64,000 bases of DNA. It comes from Linum tenue. Its lineage: Eukaryota > Streptophyta > Magnoliopsida > Malpighiales > Linaceae. Below the pieces are notes generated by a model, which searched no databases, was not told where the DNA came from, and was given only the letters and a program-made list of their open reading frames with translations. The stretch's first letter is position 1. Every line of letters starts with the position of its first letter. Location of the stretch: positions 29,305,608 through 29,369,607 of the forward strand of contig CAMGYJ010000010.1 in NCBI GenBank assembly GCA_946122785.1. Direction: 5' to 3'. This document shows, piece after piece, positions 21,190 to 32,531 of the stretch. Both the position numbers and the translations under genes were made by a program.

Positions 21190-22361
21190 CTATTCTTTAG
21201 CATCCAACCCATTGCTAGAGTCGGAGTCGGTGCTCGCTTCCTTCCTGACTTTGTCATTCTCTTCAAGGGGCGCCAACACATTGTCAACAACTAGGCGCCC
21301 GCTCTCCATGAAAGATATTACGAACTCTACCATGGATGCAACATCCCAGGTGATGTCAGGGTGCTCTGCTTCTAACTTCCTCTTAAATATGAGAATACCG
21401 TTGAGGGAAGCCTATGCTTTGAGGACTTGGCTAGTGGCGGAGTTGGCAAAGTCCATCGATTGCTCCACCAGCGCATCCTTTTCCTCCTTAAGTGCCTCCT
21501 TTTCTTCTTTTAGCGCCTTGATCTCCGCCAGATATTTCTTAGCTCTTTTGCCAAGTTCTTGTTCTCCTTCTTTAAGGCGCTCCTTTCTTCAATCAGGATA
21601 TCAATCTCGCCTCGTTGGGCGCCCTCCTCCTTCTCTTTCTAAAGCATGGCAACAATCTCATAATGCACCCTCCTTTTGGTCTCAAGTTGAGCCTCATACT
21701 CCTCGCGCAAATTTCTCTTCTCTTCATCTACTATCTACTGAACAAGACACACGCTCTTCGCCGCCTCAAGATGTGCATCTTCGCACATTTTTACCAACTC
21801 TTCTTGGCGATTTTGCGCCTTCTCCAGATTGTCTCGCCCCACACCGAGAGATTTAGACCCCTCGATATCCTCCGCTCGCAGCGACTCACGCTCCATCACT
21901 CCCTTTTTCACAAGTAGATGCATCAGCCAACACATACCAAAAAGGAAAGAAGTTATACTTGGTGTAAGTGAGTAAGCGAAAAACGGTAAAAGAAAGACAA
22001 GTATGGCAAACTTTTACCTGGGCGCTTATGTGATCCATCTCGCCCCATGGATCCGCGACATCCAAATCCAAAGGCGCCCGGAGCACATGGGCGATAATCA
22101 TTGACGTGTTGATGGCGGCGCCTCGCTCCTGGACGGCCCGATCGGAGCAGACAATGGTGACCTTGTGCTTCGGAGGATGAAGCCAATTTTCCATGGATTC
22201 GGGAAGTTCCACATCTCCCGTTAGACGTTGTTTTTTGCCCAATCCAGTGTGGGAGCCTTCTGCCTTCAGCATCATTCTCTTTCTTAGTGGCACCTCATCT
22301 TCCGGAAACTCGGAATCTTGGAGGAGGTTGATGACGGGCGCCTCTACTGTGGAAGTGGGCG
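21190..22361 (-). pseudogene. Tat antisense ORF, C-terminal part
   Basis: On the minus strand this continues the ORF interrupted at 28286. It reads TSTVEAPVINLLQDSEFPED, then a hydrophilic stretch, then LDVADPWGEMDHISAQ to a GT donor (exon end 22018). After an intron-like gap it continues from about 21930 as a long charged coiled-coil (repeated LKEEKEALKEEKDAL-type heptads) and ends at a TAG at 21190-21192. Two internal stops are visible in the coiled-coil part. This layout matches the post-pol proteins of Tat-type elements (Pfam 'putative gypsy type transposon'); their role is unknown. Confidence 0.72.
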
Positions 22362-23745
22362 TGACACGCTAAAACACAACACCAAACTCGACCAAGTGTA
22401 ATCGCAGTCCGAAAATGCAGTAACAGGCAAGCTCTAATTGTCAACCCGGGGTCTAGATCTACTGCCTACTCCATGTATATTTGTTATCTAGCAAACTAAG
22501 TAGATTGATTTTTGTTTAACTAAAAGCAGTAAGAAAGCAGGAAATGGTTCGGTTTTCTAAAGTAAAGGAAGAGTCACTCGGGAATGAGTCCCCCTAGATC
22601 CTTAGTTAGGTCTCAATTGTAATTACCCTAGGTTGATTAACTGTTGATTAAACTGCGGAAGATCCGACAGTAGCTTGGAATCTCTTAAGCTTACCAAACC
22701 CTCTCAGTCCAACTACCCTGCAGATGACTAGTCTTCACCGGGATAGAAAGCCGAGGCTATGAACACAGAACTCCACTACTGGAATTGGATTCCAGTACAA
22801 ATCAGTAGATTGACTAACTCTCGTATAACCAATCTACCACTACCGAGTGATGAAGCTCTAACAACCTAATCAGATTCTATCTATCTCAGGTTGCAGCAGA
22901 AATCAAGAAAAGATTATTAGACTTCAATTGATTCAACAAATCATGCATCATTCGATTAAAATCAAACAGTATCACAATCCCAAGTCATTACAATCAAGAT
23001 CCCTAACACATGGAACTAGGGTTCTTCATACCCAACTGAGAGAAGGTTCTACTCCGTAGAGAGAGAGGGAAACAGAATACAAAGCAGTCATACTCATAAC
23101 AATGGGAAGAATCTGCTCTGGAATGATGATCTTCACTCCAAGGATGATTTCCAAGCTTGATTGATGAAACCCGGCTCAAAAACCACTCTTAGGGGGTGTT
23201 CTTCGGACTTTCTCTCTCTAGGGCTCTGTTTTTGCTCCAAAAAGTCGATTCCCTCTCCTTTGGCTCGAATTTGGGTTAAAACCCAGATTTTTCCGACTAC
23301 ACGGTCGTGTGGGTTTTCCAGCTGCCCGTGTGAGTGTGCAAAACGCAGCGTTTCGATAAGTGAACTTCAGGCACGCTACACGGCCAAAACCACGCGGCCG
23401 TGTGAGTTTCCAAGATGCCCGTGTGAAATTCCCCGAGCCTTCACACGCCACATGGGTTCCCTTACACGGCCAGTGTGGCTTGCCCGTGCAATTTGGTGCC
23501 ACACGGCCAGGTCACACGGCCGAGTGGGGTTTTAGGAGTGCCTGTGTGGCTTGCTCAGGCTCTCGCCAAACGTCCAATCTTCGTCCAATCGACCCCGAAC
23601 TCATTCCCAAACCTTCATTCACGTACTAGGACCTGAAATATCACAAACAAGAAAACCTAGCGTGAAATCGGCCTAAAACACGAGAAATAAGACTCAAACG
23701 GTATAAGAATGGTGGACAAAAACATGTGTAAATATCGAGTCATCA
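22362..23745 (-). repeat. 3' LTR of A2, with GC-palindrome array
   Basis: The 1384-bp LTR reads TGACACGC ... GAGTCATCA in plus coordinates. A palindrome array lies at about 23297-23550, with the word acacggccgtgtg in several variants, for example cacgcggccgtgtg (23391-23404). It pairs with 26898-28285 at high identity; small differences such as agattattagac versus agatgagac show the insertion is not very recent. Confidence 0.93.
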
Positions 23746-25500
23746 AATTCCCCCACATTTAACCGTTTGCTTGTCCCCAAGCAAACCAAGTCAGATACAA
23801 GGTATGCTCACATATTTCAATCATACCAACATTAGGGACAAATCATAGAGGCACAGAATACGCGAATCGTACTGGCTTTGAAACATCATCACATGAACAA
23901 CTTCAACAGCAACATGGACAACCACAACAGAGGACATTCGAGTGCAGTAAAATCAGGTAAAGGGAGAGTCTCCCTTCTGTAGTTATGTTCATCAACCAAC
24001 ATAGACTTGACTCAACCACTTACTCAAGACAGTCACCCCATGCACAAAACTCAAGATATCAGAATTGACACCGAGCAATCTAGGTCCTCCCGGGGTAAAG
24101 AGTATAGATCATATGAGAAAATGAATCGCTCACTCTCGACCAGTGGGGTCAGAACAATTTGATGCGAAAAATGTGCATGCTTATTCTCTCAATCCCTAAC
24201 ATCTCTTCACCCTGATGGCAGCCTCTAAATGTTAGAGTTCACATAAATGGGTGTCATCACTAACTAATCCGGAGGTCTTAGACACAGGTTCAAATGACTG
24301 GCTAGTTGGACATGGGGAAAAGGCCTTTTAGGTGGTGGAAGTATTCATAGCACAAGGTTCCACAATTTCAAACCCAACACAATCACAGTCAATCAAACCA
24401 CTTACTTTCTTTCTGCCATTCTGCATTACTCACATTCTTTAGAACACAAGAGCGAAGGAGGTCATATAAATGTTAGCATTTCCAAGCCAGACTGCTAAGA
24501 AACACTACTTAATGGGCACTATTCAGATTTTTTGTGGTGGCTCTCTTTTGCTTTCATTCATTTTTTTCTTTTTGTTTTATTTTTTCATTTCTTGATAGAA
24601 CCACCACCTATGCACACTTTTCAAACACATGCCCAACTTTTTTAAGAACTACCTCCAACCCTCACATCTTATTCAGCAGAAACAACAGAGAACATGTAAA
24701 AATCACTCTGTGGAACCTTCTAAGAGATGCAAAAGGGTGATTTTCCATTGTAGACCGAAAGAAAGGATAACACACGGCTCAAAGGGCTGACTAGGGGGTA
24801 TGACACATCAGGACAGTCAATTTGGTCGTGGGCTACTACTATGCCTCCATCATCTTAGCTAATGACAACGTGAATGCTGCACATCATGAAAGAGGGAACT
24901 ATCGCACAAGAAAGAAACGAGCAGGCTCAAATCTCACATGGCTACCTATATGCTCTATCTCTCATTCTGATTCCATGAACTAGATGCATAAACGACTGTC
25001 AAGAACAAGTGATCAATCCAAGTCACAGCTGGTAAGCAAATAGTTGAAAAACTGAACCCCTACACAATTCCACTGCACGTCTCAGTCATCATCATAAGTT
25101 GTCCTACTTACAATCAAGTTGTCATGCATTAATTCAAAAGCCATTCGATTCATCAATCAAATCACAGTGCGAATATGATCATGCAAACCTTAGTACTTGG
25201 AGCCTTCAAATCTCGAGATTTGGACAGTGGACTAGGCTCCAAGCACACATATACAGATTTCAAACAATACAAAGCACCCCCCCCCCCCACACACACACAC
25301 TTAAGTTCGACACTACCCTCAATGGAGCAGAGGGAAAGATAAGGAGAATGATGTTACTGGAAGGAAAGACTGTCGAGGGACTGGAAGTGGACCAGTCAGC
25401 GGGGCTAGCATCAACAAAACACAATGGGTGATAGAAACCATAGTTCCAAGTGAACAAACCGGAAAACAAATGAAAGAAAAACAAACCTTGGTGGGGTTGC
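23746..25500 (-). other. A2 3' non-coding region with purine tract and (GT)n-G-run
   Basis: The polypurine tract (plus strand aattcccccacattt, 23746-23760) lies at the LTR edge. The region contains no supported gene; open frames here are short and T-rich. A C-run followed by (CA)n at 25274-25300 is shared with A1 at 60108-60140, as is the following text ccctcaatgga and the segment aggttgcc/cccacaagcgcttctt near 25490-25520. Sense RNA would contain GT repeats and a long G-run. Confidence 0.8.
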
Positions 25501-25611
25501 CTTCCCACAAGCGCTTCTTTTACGTCTTAGCTAGACGGTGGCTCCTAAGTTTCGGTCCATGCTAGAACCTCCTTAAAGTTGAGGTTCTCATTAATAAGGT
25601 GGAGTCTCAAG

Positions 25612-26762
25612 TCACGAGCATGTGATGTGATAGGTGATGAAGATGGCTCGTGGCCTTGAGGAAGATGAAGTCTCCCCTTTTGAGACCTTTCCTTTGCATC
25701 TGCATGTCTCATTGCCCCAAACCAGATAAGATATATTCAATTGACCACCATCGCATCCATCAAGAGGGATTGATGTTGATGTGGTCTTGATCTGGCAAAG
25801 AGACATTGCAAATGGGTCTTTGCCAAGCAGCTCCTCCAAGTTTGGTGGAGATATCACATGTAACATAGGGCCGGTGCAAGCCTCTTCCACCTCAACTTCA
25901 TCCTCAGCCTGGACGCCAATTGCTTCTTCAACCCCCCTTCCTTCATCAGAATGTGGTCTCTCCCCTTGGAAAAGATCAAGAAGTTCCTCTTCTTTGCTTT
26001 CTTCCTCATCCTCCACAACTTCTTCCCTCACCCTTTCTCGCTCTTCTTCTTCTAGCATAGATTGGAGAGCAAGTCGGCATGTAATTTCTTCAATGAGATC
26101 ATCTTGCATCTCCTCGCTCGGGCTCAGCATGTCAGAGTGGAAATGGGGACAGTTGTGATCTACCACCAGAGGATACACTTGATCATGATTATCATGGGAA
26201 CTTTCCGTGGCAACTTCTGTATGCTCCTCAACATCCTCATGATTGCCTTCTTCTTCCTCCTCCTCTACTTGTATGGCAACATAAAGGTTGTCTTGAGAAA
26301 ACTGTGCACAAACTTTCTCAATGACCTCTATGTGCTTCTTTATGCTCCGAAGGGTATCCTCCGTTTCACGGGGAAAAGAGAAGTCAGTTTGGGCCATGCC
26401 CTGGATATGAGGATCCATCTCGGGAAAGGATCTCTCAGGTACTCGAGCAATCTGCTCCACGAGAAGCCTCAAGTGATAGTTTGGATCTGGCTGTGGAGTG
26501 TAGCATGGCTCTGATGGATGGCCCGTGAGGGCTGTGGCTAAATCAAGATTTGACGGCACTTCTGGTTGTGGGAGAATTCTTCTTGAAAAGGATATTGTTC
26601 TTGAGGTTCCCAAGGGTTTGGTTGTTCTCCATAGAAGGGGGGTTGGTACTGACATCCGAATCCATCATCTTCTCCTCCTTGATTGCTCCAGGAATTCTCG
26701 GGGTAATACCACACCGATGGTGGTTGATACCCCCAAAGGTTGGAGAAGCCATGAGGATCCAT
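25612..26762 (-). pseudogene. A2 gag-position ORF, acidic, one frameshift
   Basis: The first ATG after the primer-binding site (26762) opens a Pro/Gln/Trp-rich frame (MDPHGFSNLWGYQPP...) that stops at 26538. The next frame continues without a stop from about 26570 to 25612, so one indel near 26570 probably split a single ORF of about 380 codons. The continuation has LRLLVEQIARVPERSFPEMD and a helical segment SIKKHIEVIEKVCAQF, then runs of Glu (EEEEEEG, EEEERERVREEVVEDEEESKEE in pieces). There is no CCHC knuckle and no recognisable Gag core. By position it is a gag replacement; I do not recognise the protein. Transcripts would start in the right-hand LTR. Confidence 0.6.
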
Positions 26763-26873
26763 GATTCAGATCTGCACCAACAAAAACATAACACCCAAGT
26801 GAAAAGCAAGGGTGGAAAAGAAAAGAAAAAAGCTAAAGTAACAGACTTTCACGTTTCTACAATAACCTAGAGG

Positions 26874-26891
26874 TCCCCGGCAACGGCGCCA
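26874..26891 (-). other. Primer-binding site of A2, tRNA-Asp type
   Basis: On the minus strand tggcgccgttgccgggga is complementary to the 3' end of plant tRNA-Asp (GTC), the primer type used by Athila elements. It lies six bases inside the right LTR and fixes both the orientation and the 5' end of the element. Confidence 0.92.
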
Positions 26892-26897
26892 AAAACT

Positions 26898-28285
26898 TGA
26901 CATGCTAAAACACAACACCAAACTGCGACCAAGTGTAATCGCAGTCCGTAAATGCAGTAACAGGCAAGCTCTAATTGTCAACCCGGGGTCTAGATCTACT
27001 GCCTACTCCGTTTATATTTGTTATCTAGCAAACTAAGTCGATTGATTTTGGTTTTAACTAAAAGCAGTAAGAAAGTAGGAAATGGTTCGGTTTTCTAAAG
27101 CAAAGGAAGAGTCACTTGGGAATGAGTCCCCCCTAGCTCCTTAGTTAGGTCTCAATTGTAATTACCCTGGGTTGATTAACTATTGATTAAACCGCGGAAG
27201 ATCCGACAGTAGCTTGGAATCTCTTAAGCTGACCAAGCCCTCTCAATCCAACTACTCGGCAGACGACTAGTCTTCACCGAGATAGAAAGCTGAGGCTATG
27301 AACACAGAACTCCACTACTGGAATTGGATTCCAGTACAAAGCAGTAGATTGACTAAATCTCGTATAACCAATCTACCACTACCGAATGATGAAGCTCTAA
27401 CAACCTAATCAGATTCTATCTATCTCGGGTTGCAGCAGAAATCAAGAAAAGATGAGACTTCAATTGATTCAACAAATCATGCAACATTCGATTTAAATCA
27501 AACAGTATAACAATCCCAAGTCATTACAATCAAGATCCCTAACACATGGAACTAGGGTTCTTCATACCTAAGTGAGAGAAGGTTCTAATCCATAGAGAGA
27601 GAGGGAAACAGAATACAAAACAATCATACTCATAACAATGGGAAGAATCTGCTATGGGATGATGATCTTCACTCCAAGGATGATTTCCAAGCTTGATTGA
27701 TGAAACCCAGCTCCAAAACCACTCTTAGGGGGTGTTCTTCGCACTTTCTCTCTCTAGGGCTCTGTTTTTGCTCCAAAAGGTCGATTCCCTCTCCTTTGGC
27801 TCGAATTTGGGTTAAAATCCATATTTTCCCGACCACACGGCCATGTTGTTTTCCCAGCTGCCCGTGTGAGTGTGCAAAATGCGGCGTTTCGATAAGTGAA
27901 CTTCAGGCACGCTACACGGTCAAAACAACACGGCCGTTTGAGTTTCCAGGATGCCCGTGTGAAATTCACCGAGCCTTCACACAGCCACATGGGTTCCCTT
28001 ACACGGCCAGTGTGGCTTGCCCTTGCAATTTGATGCCACACGGCCAGGTCACATGGCCGTGTGGGTTTTTAGGCGTGCCCGTGTGTCTTGCTCAGGCTCT
28101 CGCCAAACGTCCAATCTTCGTCCAATCGACCTCGAACTCATTCCCAAACCTTCATTCACGTACTAGGACCTGAAATATCACAAACAAGAACAACCTAGCG
28201 TGAAATCGGCCTGAAACACGAAAAATAGGACTAAAAAACGGTATAAGAATGGTGGACAAAAACATGTGTAAATATCGAGTCATCA
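26898..28285 (-). repeat. 5' LTR of A2, with GC-palindrome array
   Basis: The 1388-bp copy of 22362-23745 ends at the 5-bp target duplication GGGCA. The palindrome array is at about 27835-28085, followed in the direction of transcription by an AGAGAGAGA leader near 27750. Confidence 0.93.
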
Positions 28286-29867
28286 GGGCATCTCCACACC
28301 CTCTGTTGATCTGGTCGCAACCTTAGCCACGGGCGCACTTGGAACCTTTTTCGAGTAATCCTCTTTGGGGATTTCCCGTCCTTGCTTGAGCTCCCCTTGT
28401 TTTTGTCGGCTACAATTTCGGGTGCCTGGGTCTCGGGTACACTTTTGGCCATGTGCGAGGTCGCAGCCTTGGAATTGCTGACCTTGCTCGTCTTCCCAGC
28501 ATGAGTTGACCCTTTTTTTGGATCGAGGAGCCACCTTCACACTGGCAGCAGGCACCTTTCCTACCGTCCCCAGCTTTTCGAATTGTGTCTTCATCAACGA
28601 GGCCATTGACGTAAAGTCCACGCCTGTAAAAAAAAAGGATATTAGCAGCATATCATCATATGTGATCATGTTTTGGATACCACACAGACGCATAGTATAT
28701 GGGCGCCCACTATCGCCATAATATTCATTCAGAACTGGAGTCCTGGCGGTAGTAGAACGCAAGTTCACAGGGTGTGTCGACAGGAGCCTAGTGCTATCTC
28801 TTTCCACGTTCGAAGATAGGGTCACAACGATATTGAACTGATCGGTGTCACCAACCACCCAACCTCTCATAAAGTGGGCGTCACTCTCATAGAAAGACTC
28901 TGCGTGGGCCTTAATAAAGAAGAAGCTCCTAAACCATTCTCTCCCTAACTTCGGGCACTCGAACAAGAAATGACCTGGGATGTCTAGGCGCCTCTGCAGT
29001 GAAAAGAAGTTGTCGCTCTTTGCCATCATGAAGATATAGCGGAACAACTTGAACGTTGGCACGACATTGTGTTGCCGACACTTTAACTTGAACAAAATGT
29101 GGATGAGAAAAACAGAGGGTGAGAGGCGCACAATCAAACACTGGCACATAGTCTAATTGCCTTCGAATATCGAATCCAATGGGAACTGCAGCCCAAATCA
29201 GAAATACTCCCGATAAATTCCAAGCCAACGAGGACCGACCAAACCCACCCGTGCGATGCGGGACGCAAGCGCATAAGTCCATGTCCGAGGCCATTGACAT
29301 GATATTACCAAACGTTCTAACTCTTTCATTTTCACGATAGAAACATGCAACGGCCTAGCCTCCTCTATGGTCAATTGACTGGTATCTCGAGGCGCATGGC
29401 CAGGTGTCCAAGTACCATACTATTCCCGTAGCTTGATAGATCTGTCATCCGGGGCGCCTGGATCAGAAGAGGTCGGAGAAATCACCAACTCAGACGACCG
29501 TGAAGATCCAGGCGCGTTGCCTAAAATGGGCGATGCAACCGGGGCATTGTCAATACTAAGGCCCTAGGATGCTAAGTTGGCGCCTATAAAATAAATCAAT
29601 TACTAGAAGTTTCAAAACAAATGCAAGAAGATAAACACTCACTCGTTTCTGGGACTGCGGTGCTGATGACCCGACAAGCGCCGTATTCAACGTTGATGCG
29701 CCATCCTTCCCGGGCGCCCCTTTTTTCTTGCGCACCGTTCTCCTTTCGGGCTCACGGTTGGGATCTGGGGAGAAATGTTTCTCCAATTCCAAAATAACGT
29801 CGGGCACCGACCCCGTGCCCTTCGCAGTGCCACCGTCGGAACCGCGCGAACTAGTTTTTTGAGACAT
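28286..29867 (-). pseudogene. Tat antisense ORF, N-terminal part
   Basis: The ATG at 29867 starts MSQKTSSRGSDGG, followed by a basic, Ser-rich segment to a GT donor (exon end 29643). An intron 29642-29584 ends in ttttatag. The next exon has stops. A long open stretch (about 29149-28286) then holds SPSVFLIHILFKLKCRQHNVVP, LFRYIFMMAKSDNFFSLQRR and REWFRSFFFIKAHAESF, resembling the Pfam 'putative gypsy type transposon' domain found in antisense ORFs of Tat-type elements. It ends at the A2 insertion; codons on the two sides (VEMP / TSTVEAP) join in frame. Function is unknown. It is transcribed opposite to gag-pol. Confidence 0.75.
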
Positions 29868-29959
29868 GGTCAATCTTATTCCTACGAGCAGGCGCACAAC
29901 AATACACAGTAGAGAGAGAAATTTTTTGTTAGAAAGAGGGAAGGGAGGAAGCGGATGAT

Positions 29960-29972
29960 GATATTTATAGGG
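29960..29972 (-). promoter_or_regulatory. TATA box of the Tat antisense ORF
   Basis: On the minus strand ccctataaatatcat lies about 95 bp upstream of the antisense ATG (29867), with a CT-rich leader containing tctctctac between them. A short intron-like ctcgtag lies just before the ATG. This supports an own promoter rather than readthrough. Confidence 0.6.
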
Positions 29973-30177
29973 GAAGTACAACGGGCAAAGCTCGAGATGC
30001 GCACACGCCAGGAGGCTTCATCCTTGCCGTCCTTTTGAAATTTGAATTTTCAAAATTCAAAATTTGAAATTAAAATTTCAAAACGCACGTCGAGCGGGCG
30101 GGGATTGGTAGTAACGAACCGCCACGCAATGGGAGAGTGGATGTAGGCGCCCAAACTTTAACAAGCAATAAATGAGT

Positions 30178-30640
30178 TTAGTGGAAACAAACCGCCACAC
30201 ATTGGGGGAGTGGACGTAGGCGCCCTTGTGGGAGTGGATGTAGGCGCCCAAACTTTAACAACCAATGAATGAGTTTGAGGAATGAGCGACGCGTTGGGGG
30301 AGTGGATGTAGGCGCCCAGTCGTTAACAAACAATAAATGAGTGTAAGGAATGGGCAAATCATGGGATTCAAATATAGGCGCATGGACTAGTCGGGTCACG
30401 AATGATAACCAGCCACGAAAAGGAAGCGCACAAACTAAAGTTACCCAAAAGACAAATGTGTGGACAGTTCACACAAAAGGCAAGTTGTTTAAAGAAAGCG
30501 CCTAAATCGGGAGTCACATTTAGGAAAAATCAAAGGGAGACAAAACATAGGCAGCGCATGATAGGCGGCTCAATAAGAACGCCCTCACCCCGTCTTCATA
30601 TAGTTAAGCGCTCATCACAAACCATGAGAGCCTAACTGGT
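30178..30640 (+). repeat. Short repeats at the Tat 3' end
   Basis: Three imperfect copies of gtgg(a/g)tgtaggcgccc-type text, with ttaacaa-caataaatgag following, lie between about 30120 and 30350 at spacings of 55-85 bp. Tat-type elements often carry such tandem repeats downstream of pol. No gene is visible here. Confidence 0.6.
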
Positions 30641-30763
30641 GGACAATTGTTGGGTCAATATGGACAAGCCTTTTGGAAGGCCATAAAACCCATTAGCCCT
30701 AAGCCCATTTGAAGTCCTGAATAGCATGGGCCGAGCAGAAGAGCAAGGCCCGTATGGACGAAA

Positions 30764-30875
30764 CCACACATGCCCCTTGTGTGCCCCGCCCCTCCTTGCA
30801 GGAACTAGGCGCCTCAACTTGAAGTTCGGTGAGGTTCGGGTGGAGATTTTGGGGCGGAGTATCGCGTCTCAAACA
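30764..30875 (+). repeat. Tat 3' LTR, 3' portion
   Basis: This matches 15380-15486 and ends caaaca at 30875. Upstream sequence (about 30640-30763, starting tgttgggtcaatatgg) may be the rest of this LTR but has no counterpart at the left end. Confidence 0.8.
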
Positions 30876-30877
30876 AC

Positions 30878-31007
30878 ACCCAATCAATGGAGGTGAGAAA
30901 ATCGCGAAGACAGAAGTTGGGCGAAGCGATTCCATGAGCACCACCCATTCAATGGAGGTGAGAAAATCGCGAAGACAGAATCTGGGCGAAGCGATTCTTC
31001 TCAGCTT
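30878..31007. repeat. 65-bp tandem duplication next to the Tat end
   Basis: Units 30878-30942 and 30943-31007 share aatggaggtgagaaaatcgc and gggcgaagcgatt with few changes. The array starts three bases after the LTR end. Confidence 0.9.
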
Positions 31008-31645
31008 CTCAGAAGCCGCCATGGTCATGGGCGCATTCTGGGATTCGCGATGTGACTTCTCCTCATTTACAACAGCCTCTCAGCGTCCGAAAACAGCTTC
31101 ATCAAGCAGCCTCGTATTCTCGAGGAACTCCAAATCCTCAAGTCTGCAGCTTTTTATATATGGGTTCTCTGCCGAAAGTTGTTGTCTTTTCGTGAGATTA
31201 AGCTAATTGAGATATCAGGGTTGTTTTATGAAGAGCGATCAGGGATGTTTTGTTGCTGGCATGAGTCGAATGAGTTTATTATTGAGATTTTGGAGTTTTG
31301 ACCCTTTGTGTTCCAGATCAGGGGTCGAAGGGAAGACATTTCTGAGTTTTTTGTTGTTAAGACTGAATATAACCACTTTCATTCGTCATAGTGAAATATT
31401 TATATATATGGATTTGGATAAGTTTAAATTAGAACTCAGTGAATTGGAATTCAAGTTGAAACCAATCCCCACCTTTTAGCTTGATGAATTAGAATTGCAG
31501 TAGTTTTATCAAAGTGTTGCAAATGTGTTGTGTTTGTTTTGGTATATTTTCCCTCAAATGTTTCTCATTCGTCTGTTGCTATCCTCTTTGCTTTTCTTTA
31601 AATCAAACATGGTTGTAGGCTTACAACAGCTTCAACTACATATAG

Positions 31646-31765
31646 CTGAAGGAGCATGACAAGAAAGTGAGCAGTGTCATGGCCAACATCTGCTCTCTGT
31701 CACTTATAGAAGAAGATAAGCAACATCAGCAAGAAGAGAATGAGTTGTACCTAGAACTGGATTAG
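31646..31765 (+). pseudogene. Host-like exon remnant, unrecognised
   Basis: A 39-codon open segment reads LKEHDKKVSSVMANICSLSL and then IEEDKQHQQEENELYLELD, ending in TAG. Amphipathic, charged composition and clean termination suggest the last exon of a host gene. An upstream GC-richer piece (about 31008-31200) with codons such as SENSFIKQPRILEELQILKS may be an earlier exon, separated by an AT-rich intron-like stretch. I do not recognise the gene. The rest of 31008-32531 shows no other coding sequence. Confidence 0.3.
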
Positions 31766-32531
31766 GTGGATTCTACTTTCAGAATTTCTTTGTATACATG
31801 GCTAGATTAGTTGTTAAATATTAGTGTCGAACAGTGCCATTCATATTTATAGAGTTGAACCCAGGTTTTCTCCCTTCCAATTCAATTTGTTTCTAGTTTT
31901 ATTCTAAACCCAGCATGAAGGGTACTGCAACATTTAAATCCTCTGTATTGGTATTGTTTGAACAACTAGTGATGTCAAAGCTTGTTCTATGCATTTGTTG
32001 TGTTGTATTAACCTCCTGATTATCACGCTAATGACTTAGTGAGTCTTGTTATACCAACGTTGGAGTGTAAACATCTTGGCCTCTAAGGATAGTAATGTAA
32101 TTTATGTTCAATAAGCCATAAATCCATGATCAAATCCAACAAGCATACAATAGACTTGTTTAAATCCATAATACCACCAATTAAATATCCATAGTTTTCC
32201 AAAACACTCATTTTTCAAATCCACGAAGCAAACGAGTCCTGAGTTCAATCCTATTCAATAACATGATGGAGGATAACATAGTGTGAATAGTTAATCTAGA
32301 ACATTATGGACTTCAAATGTACTAACACAACATAAGTAGCAGGATGTCCAAAGAAAAGGGTGGGTTAAGCTCATGGATAAATTGAAAACGGCTCAATAAT
32401 GAGTTGCATGAAAATCGATAAATCAACTGTTTCCCGATTTGGGCTTTCGATACAACTCATAATTTCCCTAATCTTTTTGGCCCATGACCTCTTTATCATA
32501 TTACATTTATTTTCAAGATTTAAAAAAATCA

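Larger units (their letters stand above)
22362..28285 (-). mobile_element. Athila-type element family A2, complete ends, no pol
   Basis: The 5.92-kb minus-strand element has LTRs 22362-23745 and 26898-28285, a primer-binding site (26874-26891) and a polypurine tract (23746-23760). It is flanked by GGGCG on the left and GGGCA on the right, a 5-bp target duplication with one mismatch. Removing the insert rejoins the antisense ORF of the Tat host in frame. The internal region (3.15 kb) contains one acidic gag-position ORF and non-coding sequence, but no protease, RT or integrase. It must have depended on proteins from related elements. Its 3' non-coding part is homologous to that of A1. Confidence 0.93.
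15241..30875 (+). mobile_element. Tat-type Ty3/gypsy element with antisense ORF, nested by A2
   Basis: The plus-strand order is LTR end, primer-binding site, gag, protease, RT, RNase H, second RNase H, integrase, a long post-pol region with a minus-strand ORF, then an LTR end. The extra RNase H between RT/RNase H and integrase is diagnostic of the Tat lineage. Without the 5.9-kb A2 insertion (22362-28285) and the 375-bp MITE (18476-18850) the element is about 9.3 kb. The shared LTR 3' parts are 15380-15486 and 30764-30875. The parts upstream of these differ between the two ends, so the left boundary at 15241 is approximate and one LTR is truncated or rearranged. Confidence 0.85.

Noticed and set aside
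23297..23550. CRISPR-like pattern of short palindromes with unlike spacers in the LTR arrays
   Set aside because: Word length, spacing and sequence vary, the arrays are inside plant LTRs, and no cas-like genes exist; CRISPR is not expected in a plant nuclear genome.
24534..24740. Hydrophobic 68-codon ORF in the A2 3' region
   Set aside because: It arises from T-rich sequence and is not conserved in the related A1 3' region.
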